The translations under genes and the position numbers were made by a program. Below, piece by piece: positions 24,511 through 34,125 of a stretch of 64,000 nucleotides of DNA. The DNA is from Pseudomonas sp. R37(2017) (lineage in GTDB: Bacteria > Pseudomonadota > Gammaproteobacteria > Pseudomonadales > Pseudomonadaceae). A model generated the notes under the pieces. That model did no database searches. It had not been told where the DNA came from and saw only the letters and a program-made list of their open reading frames with translations. Positions within the stretch are counted from its first letter, which is position 1; each line of letters begins with the position of its first letter. The DNA lies in NCBI RefSeq assembly GCF_002113375.1, contig NZ_NEHO01000010.1:124001-188000 (forward strand), read 5' to 3'.

Positions 24511-25611
24511 ATGACCAGGCAACAGCAAGTGGTGATTGTCGGCGGTGGGGTGATTGGCCTGCTGACAGCCTTCAATCTCGCCTCCGAAGTGCAAAGCGTT
24601 GTGCTGCTGGATCGCTCCAGCGTCGGCCAGGAGTCGTCCTGGGCTGGCGGCGGTATTGTTTCGCCGTTGTACCCGTGGCGCTACAGCCCGGCGGTCACCG
24701 CATTGGCTCACTGGTCCCAGGACTTTTATCCACAACTGGGTGAGCGCTTGTTTGCCGCTACCGGCGTTGATCCTGAAGTGCACACCACCGGTCTGTACTG
24801 GTTGGATCTGGACGACGAGGCTGAGGCCCTGGCATGGGCTGCCCGGGAAAAACGTCCGTTGAGTGCGGTTGATATCTCGGCGGCACACGATGCTGTGCCG
24901 GTGCTGGGCAGCGGTTTTTCCCGGGCGATCTACATGGCTGACGTCGCCAACGTGCGCAATCCGCGGCTAGTGAAGTCTCTCAAGGCTGCTTTGCTGGCGC
25001 TGCCGAACGTGACGATCCATGAGCAGTGCGAAGTCAGCGGGTTTGTTCGCGACGGCAATAAAGTGGTCGGTGTGCAGACGGCCACAGGTGCTGTTCTCGG
25101 CGATCAAGTCGTCCTGACGGCCGGTGCCTGGAGCGGCGATTTGCTCAAGTGTCTTGATCTGACGCTACCGGTCGAACCGGTGAAAGGGCAGATGATTCTC
25201 TACAAGTGTGCGGCGGACTTTCTGCCAAGCATGGTCCTGGCCAAGGGCCGTTATGCGATTCCCCGGCGTGACGGGCACATACTGATCGGCAGTACGCTGG
25301 AGCATGAAGGCTTCGACAAGACGCCGACAGGGACGGCACTGGAGAGCCTGAAGGCGTCCGCGGTGGAATTGATTCCGGCACTGGCCGACGCCGAAGTGGT
25401 CGGGCATTGGGCTGGCTTGCGTCCGGGATCGCCCGAGGGTATTCCTTACATCGGCCGGGTGCCGGGGTTTGACGGGCTCTGGCTCAACTGCGGGCATTAC
25501 CGTAACGGGCTGGTGTTGGCGCCGGCGTCATGCCAGTTGTTTGCCGATGTGATGCTGGGCCGGGCGCCCATTATCGATCCGGCGCCTTATGCACCTGCCG
25601 GGCGGCTCTGA
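24511..25611 (+). CDS. thiO: Glycine oxidase ThiO / FAD-dependent amino acid oxidase
   Basis: 366 residues. An N-terminal FAD-binding Rossmann motif VVIVGGGVIGLLTAFNLA (about 8-25) is followed by DAO-family blocks (SSWAGGGIVSPLYPWRYS, LTAGAWSGDLL, HWAGLRPGSPEGIPYIG and GHYRNGLVLAPAS). ThiO oxidises glycine to the imine used for the thiazole ring of thiamin; D-amino acid oxidase activity is an alternative reading. The ATG at 24511 is preferred over an in-frame TTG four codons upstream. It converges with pilR, 39 bp between stops. Confidence 0.88.
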   Translation: MTRQQQVVIVGGGVIGLLTAFNLASEVQSVVLLDRSSVGQESSWAGGGIVSPLYPWRYSPAVTALAHWSQDFYPQLGERLFAATGVDPEVHTTGLYWLDLDDEAEALAWAAREKRPLSAVDISAAHDAVPVLGSGFSRAIYMADVANVRNPRLVKSLKAALLALPNVTIHEQCEVSGFVRDGNKVVGVQTATGAVLGDQVVLTAGAWSGDLLKCLDLTLPVEPVKGQMILYKCAADFLPSMVLAKGRYAIPRRDGHILIGSTLEHEGFDKTPTGTALESLKASAVELIPALADAEVVGHWAGLRPGSPEGIPYIGRVPGFDGLWLNCGHYRNGLVLAPASCQLFADVMLGRAPIIDPAPYAPAGRL

Positions 25612-25650
25612 CTGCCGGGCAGTTGTTGTCAGTCAGGTTGCGATGGGGTC

Positions 25651-26988
25651 TCAATCCAGTCCCAACTTCTTGAGCCGGTAACGCATCGACCTGAATGACA
25701 GATTCAACCGCTGAGCCGCCGCCGTGCGGTTCCAGCGGGTTTCCTCCAGGGCCTGGAGCAGCAGTTGGCGTTCGACGTTTTCCAGGTAGGTTTCCAGATT
25801 GTCGATCCGGGTAAGGTCCGGCACGCCACCTTCAGTCCCACAGTTGCCCTCAGCCAGGCGCAGGTCGCCGGCTTCGATCTGATTGTTCTCACACAGGGTA
25901 TGCGCTCGTTCGAGCATGTTTTCCAGTTCCCGTACATTGCCCGGGAAACGATAGTTTTTCAGCGCATCGAGAGCTTGGGGGTGGAGTGTCGCCGCTGGCT
26001 GACCGGTACTGGCGGCCAGGCCCTTGAGCATGTGGCTGGCTAGCATTTCGATGTCATCACGACGCTCGCGCAGGGGCGGCACCCGGAGCTCGATTACGTT
26101 CAATCGGTAGTAAAGATCATGGCGAAATCGCCCGGCGGCGACTTCGGCGCCAAGGTCCTTGTGGGTGGCGCAGAGAATGCGCACATCCACCGCCACTTCC
26201 TGCTGTCCGCCGACACTGCGTACGGCTTTCTCCTGAATCGCGCGCAGCAGTTTGACTTGCATGGTCAGAGGCAGGTCAGCCACTTCGTCGAGAAGCAGGG
26301 TGCCACCGTGAGCCGTCTGGAACAGGCCGGGTTTGTCTTCGATGGCGCCGCTGAAACTGCCTTTGCGATGGCCGAAAAACTCGCTCTCCAACAGTTCCGA
26401 GGGAATCGCCGCGCAGTTGATCGGTATGAACGGCTGATTGGCGCGAGCGCTTTGATCATGGATCAGGCGCGCGACCAACTCCTTGCCGCTACCGGATTCT
26501 CCGCTGATGTATACCGTCGCATGGCTGCTGGCCAGTTTGGTGATGTGCTTGCGCAGGTTGCGCATGGGCAATGAGTCGCCCAGCAAGCGACGATCGATGC
26601 CGGTCCCGAGGGCCGGACGCACCAGCGCTTTGGTGACCAGTTCGCGCAGGCGCGCAAGATCCACCGGTTTGGTCAGGAAGTCGAACGCCCCTGCCTTGAG
26701 CGCATTGATCGCGGTTTCGAGGTTGGCGTAGGCGGTGATCATGGCCACCCGGACCTGGGGGTGGCGTTGCTGGATGTGCTGCACCAGCTCCAGGCCGGTA
26801 CCATCCGGCAACTGCATGTCGGTCAGGCATAGATCGAAGGATTCGCGTTTTAGCAGGGATCGCGCTTCGCCGACGTTGCGGGCGTTGAACGTCTCGAGCT
26901 TCATCCTTCCCAGGGTGATTTCCAGGAGTTCGCGAATGTCCGGTTCGTCATCGACGATCAAGACTTTTTGTCGGGGTCTCGTGTTCAA
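25651..26988 (-). CDS. pilR: PilR, sigma-54-dependent response regulator, with altered GAFTGA loop
   Basis: 445 residues from a TTG start. The TTG overlaps the stop of the pilS relic in TTGA, as in coupled two-component genes. Domains are receiver (about 5-120; DDEPD and phosphoacceptor Asp in CLTDMQLPDG), AAA+ (about 135-370; Walker A GESGSGKE, Walker B GGTLLLDEVADLPL) and a Fis-type HTH (about 405-445, NRTAAAQRLNLS). The sigma-54 contact loop reads GSFSGA instead of GAFTGA, a Thr-to-Ser change in the residue that touches sigma-54. The frame is open about 107 codons further upstream, but that part is pilS sequence in another frame. Its partner kinase is lost nearby; the classical target, pilA, keeps a sigma-54 promoter in this window. 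Confidence 0.9.
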   Translation of the reverse strand: MNTRPRQKVLIVDDEPDIRELLEITLGRMKLETFNARNVGEARSLLKRESFDLCLTDMQLPDGTGLELVQHIQQRHPQVRVAMITAYANLETAINALKAGAFDFLTKPVDLARLRELVTKALVRPALGTGIDRRLLGDSLPMRNLRKHITKLASSHATVYISGESGSGKELVARLIHDQSARANQPFIPINCAAIPSELLESEFFGHRKGSFSGAIEDKPGLFQTAHGGTLLLDEVADLPLTMQVKLLRAIQEKAVRSVGGQQEVAVDVRILCATHKDLGAEVAAGRFRHDLYYRLNVIELRVPPLRERRDDIEMLASHMLKGLAASTGQPAATLHPQALDALKNYRFPGNVRELENMLERAHTLCENNQIEAGDLRLAEGNCGTEGGVPDLTRIDNLETYLENVERQLLLQALEETRWNRTAAAQRLNLSFRSMRYRLKKLGLD

Positions 26989-27305
26989 CCTGGGTTCCGT
27001 CCGTGAGCAAGGGTCATGCAAAAGCTGTCGCTTTCCTGGCGTGCCTTGAAGTCTAGGCGGGACACAGTGCTTTTGCCCGGCTGGCCGGACCGATAAGGCC
27101 CCAGGTCCCTGATATGGGGGGTGGGGGCCTTGCCATGAAACATTTCCAGTGATTTCAGGTCGAGCCGTAGCGGCGACATTTGCCCGCGACGTTGCAGGTG
27201 CAGGACGTTTTCGATTACCCGGTTCATTCGCAGCGTTTGGTCTTGAATAATCTGCGTCAGACGTCGATCTACGCCCTTCAGTTCCTTGGGTATTCGCGAT
27301 AGACC
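26985..27305 (-). pseudogene. pilS: pilS remnant, deleted sensor kinase
   Basis: About 106 codons after an in-frame stop. The first part (VDRRLTQIIQDQTLRMNRVI, then ENVLHLQRRGQ...LDLKSLE) matches the end of the PilS dimerisation region. The last part (SRLDFKARQESDSFCMTLAH) matches the extreme C-terminus of PilS, from memory of that family. Between them the N, G1 and G2 ATP-binding boxes are missing. Upstream, the membrane domain, PAS domain and phosphorylated His box are missing too. The stop still overlaps the pilR start. A hairpin at 27310-27329 (TCAGCC...GGCTGA) lies between it and the next gene. It cannot encode an active kinase. Confidence 0.82.
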
Positions 27306-27333
27306 TCAATCAGCCGTCATTTCGGCTGAGGTG

Positions 27334-27567
27334 TCAGCGGCCGCTGGAGCCCTTGTCTTGCTCGAGATGAGCCTGGCTGCAATACCAGCGTTGGTCGAGG
27401 CTCAATGCGTGGTCACGAGGCAGGTGAACACCGCAATGGGCGCAACGGACCATGGGCGCCGCTTCCCGCTCGGCAGGGGATGCGGGAGTGGAAGCCTTGC
27501 CCTTGAACTTGCGCCAGAACCATACGGCAGCGGCAATCAGGGCAATCCAGAACAATAAACGAAGCAT
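27334..27567 (-). CDS. PP0621-family small membrane protein
   Basis: 77 residues. One N-terminal membrane helix (MLRLLFWIALIAAAVWFWRKF) is followed by a cytoplasmic zinc-binding-like segment, CAHCGVHLPRDHAL...WYCSQAHLEQ. It contains a Cys-x2-Cys pair and later Cys/His positions. From memory this is the PP0621 family, found next to pilS in Pseudomonas. The function is unknown. It is separated from bamD by a strong terminator, and its own gene would have read into pilS. Confidence 0.8.
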   Translation of the reverse strand: MLRLLFWIALIAAAVWFWRKFKGKASTPASPAEREAAPMVRCAHCGVHLPRDHALSLDQRWYCSQAHLEQDKGSSGR

Positions 27568-27646
27568 GGTGAGCTGCTTTTTGATTGATGAAGCGGCAGT
27601 TTAGCCAAGGACCTGACAGGCGCACAGTGTAATAAGGCGCTGAAAC

Positions 27647-27677
27647 AAAAAAGGGAGACTCGAAAGTCTCCCTTTTT
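27647..27677 (-). terminator. Bidirectional-looking terminator of bamD
   Basis: AAAAAAGGGAGACT-CGAA-AGTCTCCCTTTTT: a perfect 8-bp stem with a CGAA loop and T-runs on both strands, 15 bp after the bamD stop. Confidence 0.88.
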
Positions 27678-27692
27678 ACACAACCGCAGCTG

Positions 27693-28715
27693 TCAGTCGA
27701 ACATGCCGAAGGTCATGTAGCTGAACCACGAGCGGTCGCTGTTGTTGCCTTCCGCTTCATGATTTTCTTCTTCGACCGCGTCGCTATTGTCGTCTTTAGG
27801 CCTGAGCTCGGCCGGGATTGCATCCTTGGCATCCTGGAACTGCTTCTGTACGTCCTGGTTGGCGCGGGTTTCGCCCGGTGGCAGTGGCGGACGGGACTCG
27901 ATCAGGCCCAGGGTTGCCTTGCTCAGCCACGAACGGTTGTCGGCTTCGGCCACGGTCGGTACGAACTGACCGTCCACCAGCGTCGGGTGGTTCGGGTAGT
28001 TGAGCTTCAGGGTTTCCAGGCTGGTGGCCGCCAGTTCATCCAGGTGCAGGCGCTGGTAGGCCTCGGTCATCACCGCCAGGCCGTCGCCGACCGAAGGGGT
28101 TTCCTGGAAGTTTTCCACAACGTAACGACCACGGTTCGCGGCGGCGACATAGGCCTGACGGGTCAGGTAGTAGTCGGCCACGTGAATTTCGTAGGCTGCC
28201 AGCAGGTTGCGCAGGTAAATCATGCGCTGCTTGGCGTCTGGCGCATAGCGGCTGTTCGGGAAACGGCTGGTCAGTTGGGCGAACTCGTTATAGGAGTCGC
28301 GGGCGGCGCCCGGGTCGCGCTTGGTCATGTCCAGCGGCAGGAATCGCGCCAGCAGGCCGACGTCCTGGTCGAAAGAAGTCAGGCCCTTGAGGTAGTAGGC
28401 GTAATCGACGTTCGGATGTTGCGGGTGCAGGCGAATGAAGCGCTCCGCTGCGGATTTGGCGGCTTCTGGCTCGGTGTTCTTGTAGTTGGCGTAGATGAGC
28501 TCGAGTTGTGCCTGGTCGGCATACCGACCGAACGGATAACGCGATTCCAGAGCCTTCAGCTTGGCGATGGCGCTGGTGTAGCTGCTGTTGTCCAAGTCAT
28601 TTTGAGCCTGTTGGTACAACTCGACTTCACTGAGGTTTTCGTCTACGACTTCCTTCGATGAGCAAGCAGCGGTCAATGCGAGGATGGCGATCAGCAGCAG
28701 GTGTTTCACTTGCAT
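27693..28715 (-). CDS. bamD: Outer membrane protein assembly factor BamD (ComL)
   Basis: 340 residues. A lipoprotein signal (MQVKHLLLIAILALTAACSS) puts the lipidated Cys at about 18. TPR-like repeats follow: ELYQQAQNDLDNSSYTSAIAKLKALESRYPFGRYADQAQLELIYANY, then FIRLHPQHPNVDYAYYLKGL. It is an essential subunit of the BAM complex on the inner face of the outer membrane. The C-terminal 90 residues are longer than in E. coli BamD, as is common in Pseudomonas. The ATG at 28715 was chosen because it gives the lipobox; the frame is open about 50 codons further. It is divergent from rluD. Confidence 0.95.
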   Translation of the reverse strand: MQVKHLLLIAILALTAACSSKEVVDENLSEVELYQQAQNDLDNSSYTSAIAKLKALESRYPFGRYADQAQLELIYANYKNTEPEAAKSAAERFIRLHPQHPNVDYAYYLKGLTSFDQDVGLLARFLPLDMTKRDPGAARDSYNEFAQLTSRFPNSRYAPDAKQRMIYLRNLLAAYEIHVADYYLTRQAYVAAANRGRYVVENFQETPSVGDGLAVMTEAYQRLHLDELAATSLETLKLNYPNHPTLVDGQFVPTVAEADNRSWLSKATLGLIESRPPLPPGETRANQDVQKQFQDAKDAIPAELRPKDDNSDAVEEENHEAEGNNSDRSWFSYMTFGMFD

Positions 28716-28866
28716 GGCGGCTTGCGTCCCTATGACGGCCGCTGTCTTGGGCGTGGCCGTCCTGTTATGATGAGCGCCCCGTTGAATAGCCTCGGGGCAA
28801 AAGACGCCGTATTTAACCACAAGCGCGCAGCCGAAACCAAAGGCTGTGCCGACGCCTAGTCTGAGC

Positions 28867-29829
28867 ATGTCCGATAAAATTGAACTCCGCGCAGAGGTGC
28901 CGTCCGAATTGGGCGGCCAACGCCTCGATCAAGTCGCCGCACAATTATTCGCCGAGCACTCGCGCTCGCGCCTTTCCGCCTGGATCAAAGAAGGCCGCCT
29001 GACTGTGGATGGTGCGGTCATCCGACCGCGCGACATCGTTCACGGCGGCTCCATTCTCGAACTGACTGCCGAGCAGGAAGCCCAGGGTGAGTGGGTCGCC
29101 CAGGACATCGAGCTGGACATCGTCTACGAAGATGACGACATCCTGGTGATCAACAAGCCTGCGGGCCTGGTGGTGCACCCGGCTGCAGGCCATGCCGACG
29201 GTACCTTGCTCAACGCCTTGCTGCACCATGTGCCGGACATCATCAATGTGCCCCGCGCCGGTATCGTGCATCGTCTGGACAAGGACACCACCGGTCTGAT
29301 GGTGGTGGCCAAGACCATTCAGGCGCAGACAAAGCTCGTCGCCCAATTGCAGAGCCGCAGTGTCAGTCGTATCTACGAATGCATCGTGATCGGTGTGGTG
29401 ACTGCCGGCGGCAAGATCAACGCGCCGATCGGCCGTCATGGCCAGCAGCGCCAGCGCATGGCCGTGATGGAGGGTGGCAAGCCGGCCGTCAGCCATTACC
29501 GCGTGCTCGAACGCTTCCGCTCCCACACTCACGTGCGGGTGAAGCTGGAAACCGGCCGTACCCACCAGATTCGCGTACACATGGCGCACATCAACTACCC
29601 GTTGGTCGGGGATCCCGCCTACGGCGGCCGCTTCCGTATCCCTCCGGCCGCGAACCCAACCATGGTCGAATCCCTGAAAAACTTCCCGCGTCAGGCGCTG
29701 CATGCGCGTTTCCTGGAACTGGATCATCCGACCACCGGCAAGCGCATGAGCTGGGAATCACCGTTGCCGGAAGATTTCGTCTGGCTGCTGACCCTGCTCA
29801 AGCAAGACCGCGAGGCGTTCATCGGATGA
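28867..29829 (+). CDS. rluD: 23S rRNA pseudouridine synthase RluD
   Basis: 320 residues. An N-terminal S4 RNA-binding domain (QRLDQVAAQLFAEHSRSRLSAWIKEGRLTV, about 15-75) is followed by the RluA-type catalytic domain with IVHRLDKDTTGLMVVAKT (catalytic Asp about 139) and GRTHQIRVHMAHINYPLVGD. It modifies U1911, U1915 and U1917 of helix 69 in E. coli numbering. MSDKIELR at 28867 is the family start. It overlaps pgeF by 4 bp. Confidence 0.96.
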   Translation: MSDKIELRAEVPSELGGQRLDQVAAQLFAEHSRSRLSAWIKEGRLTVDGAVIRPRDIVHGGSILELTAEQEAQGEWVAQDIELDIVYEDDDILVINKPAGLVVHPAAGHADGTLLNALLHHVPDIINVPRAGIVHRLDKDTTGLMVVAKTIQAQTKLVAQLQSRSVSRIYECIVIGVVTAGGKINAPIGRHGQQRQRMAVMEGGKPAVSHYRVLERFRSHTHVRVKLETGRTHQIRVHMAHINYPLVGDPAYGGRFRIPPAANPTMVESLKNFPRQALHARFLELDHPTTGKRMSWESPLPEDFVWLLTLLKQDREAFIG

Positions 29830-30551
29830 GTGACTGGCTGATTCCTGACTGGCCCGCGCCGGCCGGGGTCAAGGCCTGCGTCACCACCCGTGCGGGCGGC
29901 GTCAGTGTGGCGCCGTTCGACAGCCTCAACCTCGGCGATCACGTCGACGACAGCCCTGAAGCTGTTACCGAGAATCGCCGTCGTCTTACCGAACACTTCT
30001 CCATTCAACCGGCCTGGCTGCAGCAAGTCCACGGCATCGTCGTGGCCCATGCCGATCCGGATCAGGTGGTGACTGCCGACGCCAGTTGGACATCGACACC
30101 CGGTATCGCCTGCGCGGCGATGACGGCCGATTGCTTGCCAGCGTTGTTTTGTGATCGTGCCGGCACTCGTGTCGCAGCGGCCCATGCCGGTTGGCGCGGA
30201 TTGGCGGCGGGCGTGCTGGAAGCCACCCTCGACAGTCTGGCGGTACCACCTGCCGACGTATTGGTCTGGCTTGGCCCGGCCATCGGCCCGCAGGCCTTTG
30301 AGGTCGGCCCGGAAGTGCGCGAAACCTTCGTGCAGCAGTTGCCGCAAGCGGCAGAGGCGTTTGAGCCGAGTCAAAACCCCGGCAAGTTCATGGCCGACAT
30401 CTATATGCTGGCCCGCTTGCGTCTGGCGGCTCGTGGTGTAACGGCTGTCTATGGTGGTGGTTTCTGCACCGTAACCGACCCTCGCTTCTTTTCCTATCGC
30501 CGAGCGTCCCGCACCGGCCGATTCGCCTCCTTGATCTGGCTCGACCGCTAG
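29826..30551 (+). CDS. pgeF: PgeF/YfiH family purine nucleoside phosphorylase or laccase-like protein
   Basis: 241 residues of the multicopper-oxidase-like Cu-oxidase_4 family. Conserved metal-site segments are LQQVHGIVVAHA, AAMTADCLPALFCD and VAAAHAGWRGLAAG, and the C-terminal FCTVTDPRFFSYRR is typical. Family members have been described as peptidoglycan-editing, laccase-like, or purine nucleoside-active enzymes. Start and stop overlap (ATGA) indicates translation coupled to rluD, the usual Pseudomonas arrangement. Confidence 0.9.
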   Translation: MSDWLIPDWPAPAGVKACVTTRAGGVSVAPFDSLNLGDHVDDSPEAVTENRRRLTEHFSIQPAWLQQVHGIVVAHADPDQVVTADASWTSTPGIACAAMTADCLPALFCDRAGTRVAAAHAGWRGLAAGVLEATLDSLAVPPADVLVWLGPAIGPQAFEVGPEVRETFVQQLPQAAEAFEPSQNPGKFMADIYMLARLRLAARGVTAVYGGGFCTVTDPRFFSYRRASRTGRFASLIWLDR

Positions 30552-30581
30552 ACTTCCCTGACCTGCATCAACGTCACGACG

Positions 30582-30609
30582 CTTGAATCTTCCAGAATCG
30601 GCCACATCT
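30582..30609 (+). promoter_or_regulatory. Heat-shock (sigma-32) promoter of clpB
   Basis: -35 CTTGAA and -10 CCACATCT are separated by 14 bp, close to the RpoH consensus CTTGAA-N13-15-CCCCATNT. It lies about 75 bp upstream of clpB, which is RpoH-controlled in other proteobacteria. Confidence 0.7.
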
Positions 30610-30680
30610 ATTGTGGTATCTGGCAGGTTTCTTCATTCAGGATGTTTATAGGTCCGGCCTGCTCAAAAGGAGGGTGACCC

Positions 30681-33245
<2,565 letters not shown>

Positions 33246-33269
33246 TCCTTGGCGGCAGGAAAATTGAAG

Positions 33270-33298
33270 AGGCCTTGCATTGCGAGGCCTTTTTTTTG
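33270..33298 (+). terminator. Terminator of clpB
   Basis: AGGCCTTGCATTGCGAGGCC followed by eight T: hairpin stem AGGCCT(TG)/(CG)AGGCCT, 25 bp after the clpB stop. Confidence 0.85.
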
Positions 33299-33429
33299 TC
33301 AGGCTGTTGATCTTAAAGGAAAAGGCTTGTAAAGTGCGCCCCGCAGTCAGTCACCCGCCAGGGTTTCAGCCTTCCGGGCAGGAATCCAAAATAAGTTGCA
33401 AATCATTAACTTGAAAGCAAATTAGGGGG

Positions 33430-33457
33430 TTGACAGAGGTGCTGAAGATTGTAGAAT
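33430..33457 (+). promoter_or_regulatory. Promoter of the tRNA cluster
   Basis: -35 TTGACA, 16-bp spacer, -10 TAGAAT, about 90 bp before tRNA-Asn. The GCGCGCC discriminator fits stringent control of stable RNA. The remaining gap from 33299 to 33429 shows no gene or other signal I can support. Confidence 0.7.
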
Positions 33458-33545
33458 AGCGCGCCTCAGACACACGAACGCAGCGATGCGAGCGGGTCGA
33501 AGAGAACGCAGTAAAGCTACAAAGTTGTAAATTGAAATGTGTAGT

Positions 33546-33621
33546 TCCGTGATAGCTCAGTCGGTAGAGCAAATGACTGTTAATCATTGGGTCCCAGGTT
33601 CGAGTCCTGGTCACGGAGCCA
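33546..33621 (+). tRNA. tRNA-Asn (anticodon GTT)
   Basis: 76 nt. The acceptor stem is TCCGTGA/TCACGGA, the D arm contains GCTCAGTCGGTAGAGC, and the anticodon loop CTGTTAA has GTT. The T arm is GGTTCGAGTCC and CCA is encoded. It is the first gene of the tRNA cluster. Confidence 0.97.
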
Positions 33622-33630
33622 ATTTCAAGC

Positions 33631-33707
33631 CGGGGTATAGCGCAGTCCGGTAGCGCGCCTGCTTTGGGAGCAGGATGTCAGGAGTTCGAATCCCCTTACC
33701 CCGACCA
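33631..33707 (+). tRNA. tRNA-Pro (anticodon TGG), copy 1
   Basis: 77 nt. The acceptor is CGGGGTA/TACCCCG, the D arm is GCGCAGTCCGGTAGCGC, and the anticodon loop is TTTGGGA with TGG. CCA is encoded. It is identical over its full length to the copy at 33884-33960. It lies 9 bp after tRNA-Asn. Confidence 0.97.
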
Positions 33708-33712
33708 TTTTT

Positions 33713-33788
33713 GGGTCGTTAGCTCAGTTGGTAGAGCAGTTGGCTTTTAACCAATTGGTCGCAGGTTCGAATCCTGCACGACCCACCA
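33713..33788 (+). tRNA. tRNA-Lys (anticodon TTT)
   Basis: 76 nt. The acceptor is GGGTCGT/ACGACCC, the D arm is GCTCAGTTGGTAGAGC, and the anticodon loop CTTTTAA contains TTT. CCA is encoded. It lies 5 bp after tRNA-Pro copy 1. Confidence 0.97.
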
Positions 33789-33852
33789 TTTTTGAAACCA
33801 GGTAACACTGGGATCGAATCTTAAGATCAGACGCCAAAAGCTCTGTTCGCAG

Positions 33853-33880
33853 AAGGCGCCTTTCGAAGGTGCCTTTTTTT
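33853..33880 (+). terminator. Terminator between tRNA-Lys and second tRNA-Pro
   Basis: AAGGCGCCTTTCGAAGGTGCC ends in a T-run of seven. The stem pairs AAGGC(G)CCTT with AAGG(T)GCCTT. It lies 64 bp after tRNA-Lys and only 3 bp before the next tRNA, an unusual place. Confidence 0.8.
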
Positions 33881-33883
33881 TAC

Positions 33884-33960
33884 CGGGGTATAGCGCAGTC
33901 CGGTAGCGCGCCTGCTTTGGGAGCAGGATGTCAGGAGTTCGAATCCCCTTACCCCGACCA
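33884..33960 (+). tRNA. tRNA-Pro (anticodon TGG), copy 2
   Basis: Identical to copy 1 (77 nt, CCA encoded), but behind a terminator that begins about 30 bp upstream. Expression therefore depends on read-through or on a promoter I cannot place. A possible recent duplication, or gene-conversion pair. Confidence 0.96.
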
Positions 33961-33964
33961 TATT

Positions 33965-34001
33965 AAAAATCCTCGTATCGAAAGATACGGGGATTTTTTT
34001 T
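33965..34001 (+). terminator. Terminator of the tRNA cluster
   Basis: AAAAATCCTCGTATCGAAAG pairs with the following ATACGGGGATTTTTTTT: stem AATCC(T)CGTAT/ATACG(G)GGATT with an eight-T run, just after the second tRNA-Pro. Confidence 0.87.
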
Positions 34002-34026
34002 GCCCATGAGAAACTCCGCAAAGCCA

Positions 34027-34113
34027 CTGTGCGAGCCTGCTCGCGAAAGCGTCATTACAGTCGACATCATCGTCATCTGAAAGACAGCTATCGCGAGCAG
34101 GCTCGCTCCCACA
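34027..34113. repeat. REP pair, GTGGGAGC family, left unit shortened
   Basis: Left arm TGTGCGAGCCTGCTCGCGA lacks the internal GGGA seen in other copies; the right arm TCGCGAGCAGGCTCGCTCCC is complete. It lies between the tRNA cluster and the ndh stop. Confidence 0.82.
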
Positions 34114-34125
34114 TCAGGTTTTACA

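Noticed and set aside
26989..27309. 107-residue N-terminal extension of PilR
   Set aside because: These codons are out of frame with pilS-derived sequence, and homologous PilR proteins start right before the receiver domain. The TTG at 26988 overlaps the pilS stop.
33546..33960. tRNA cluster as an integration site of a genomic island
   Set aside because: There is no integrase gene nor a partial tRNA repeat downstream; the second tRNA-Pro is complete with its CCA.
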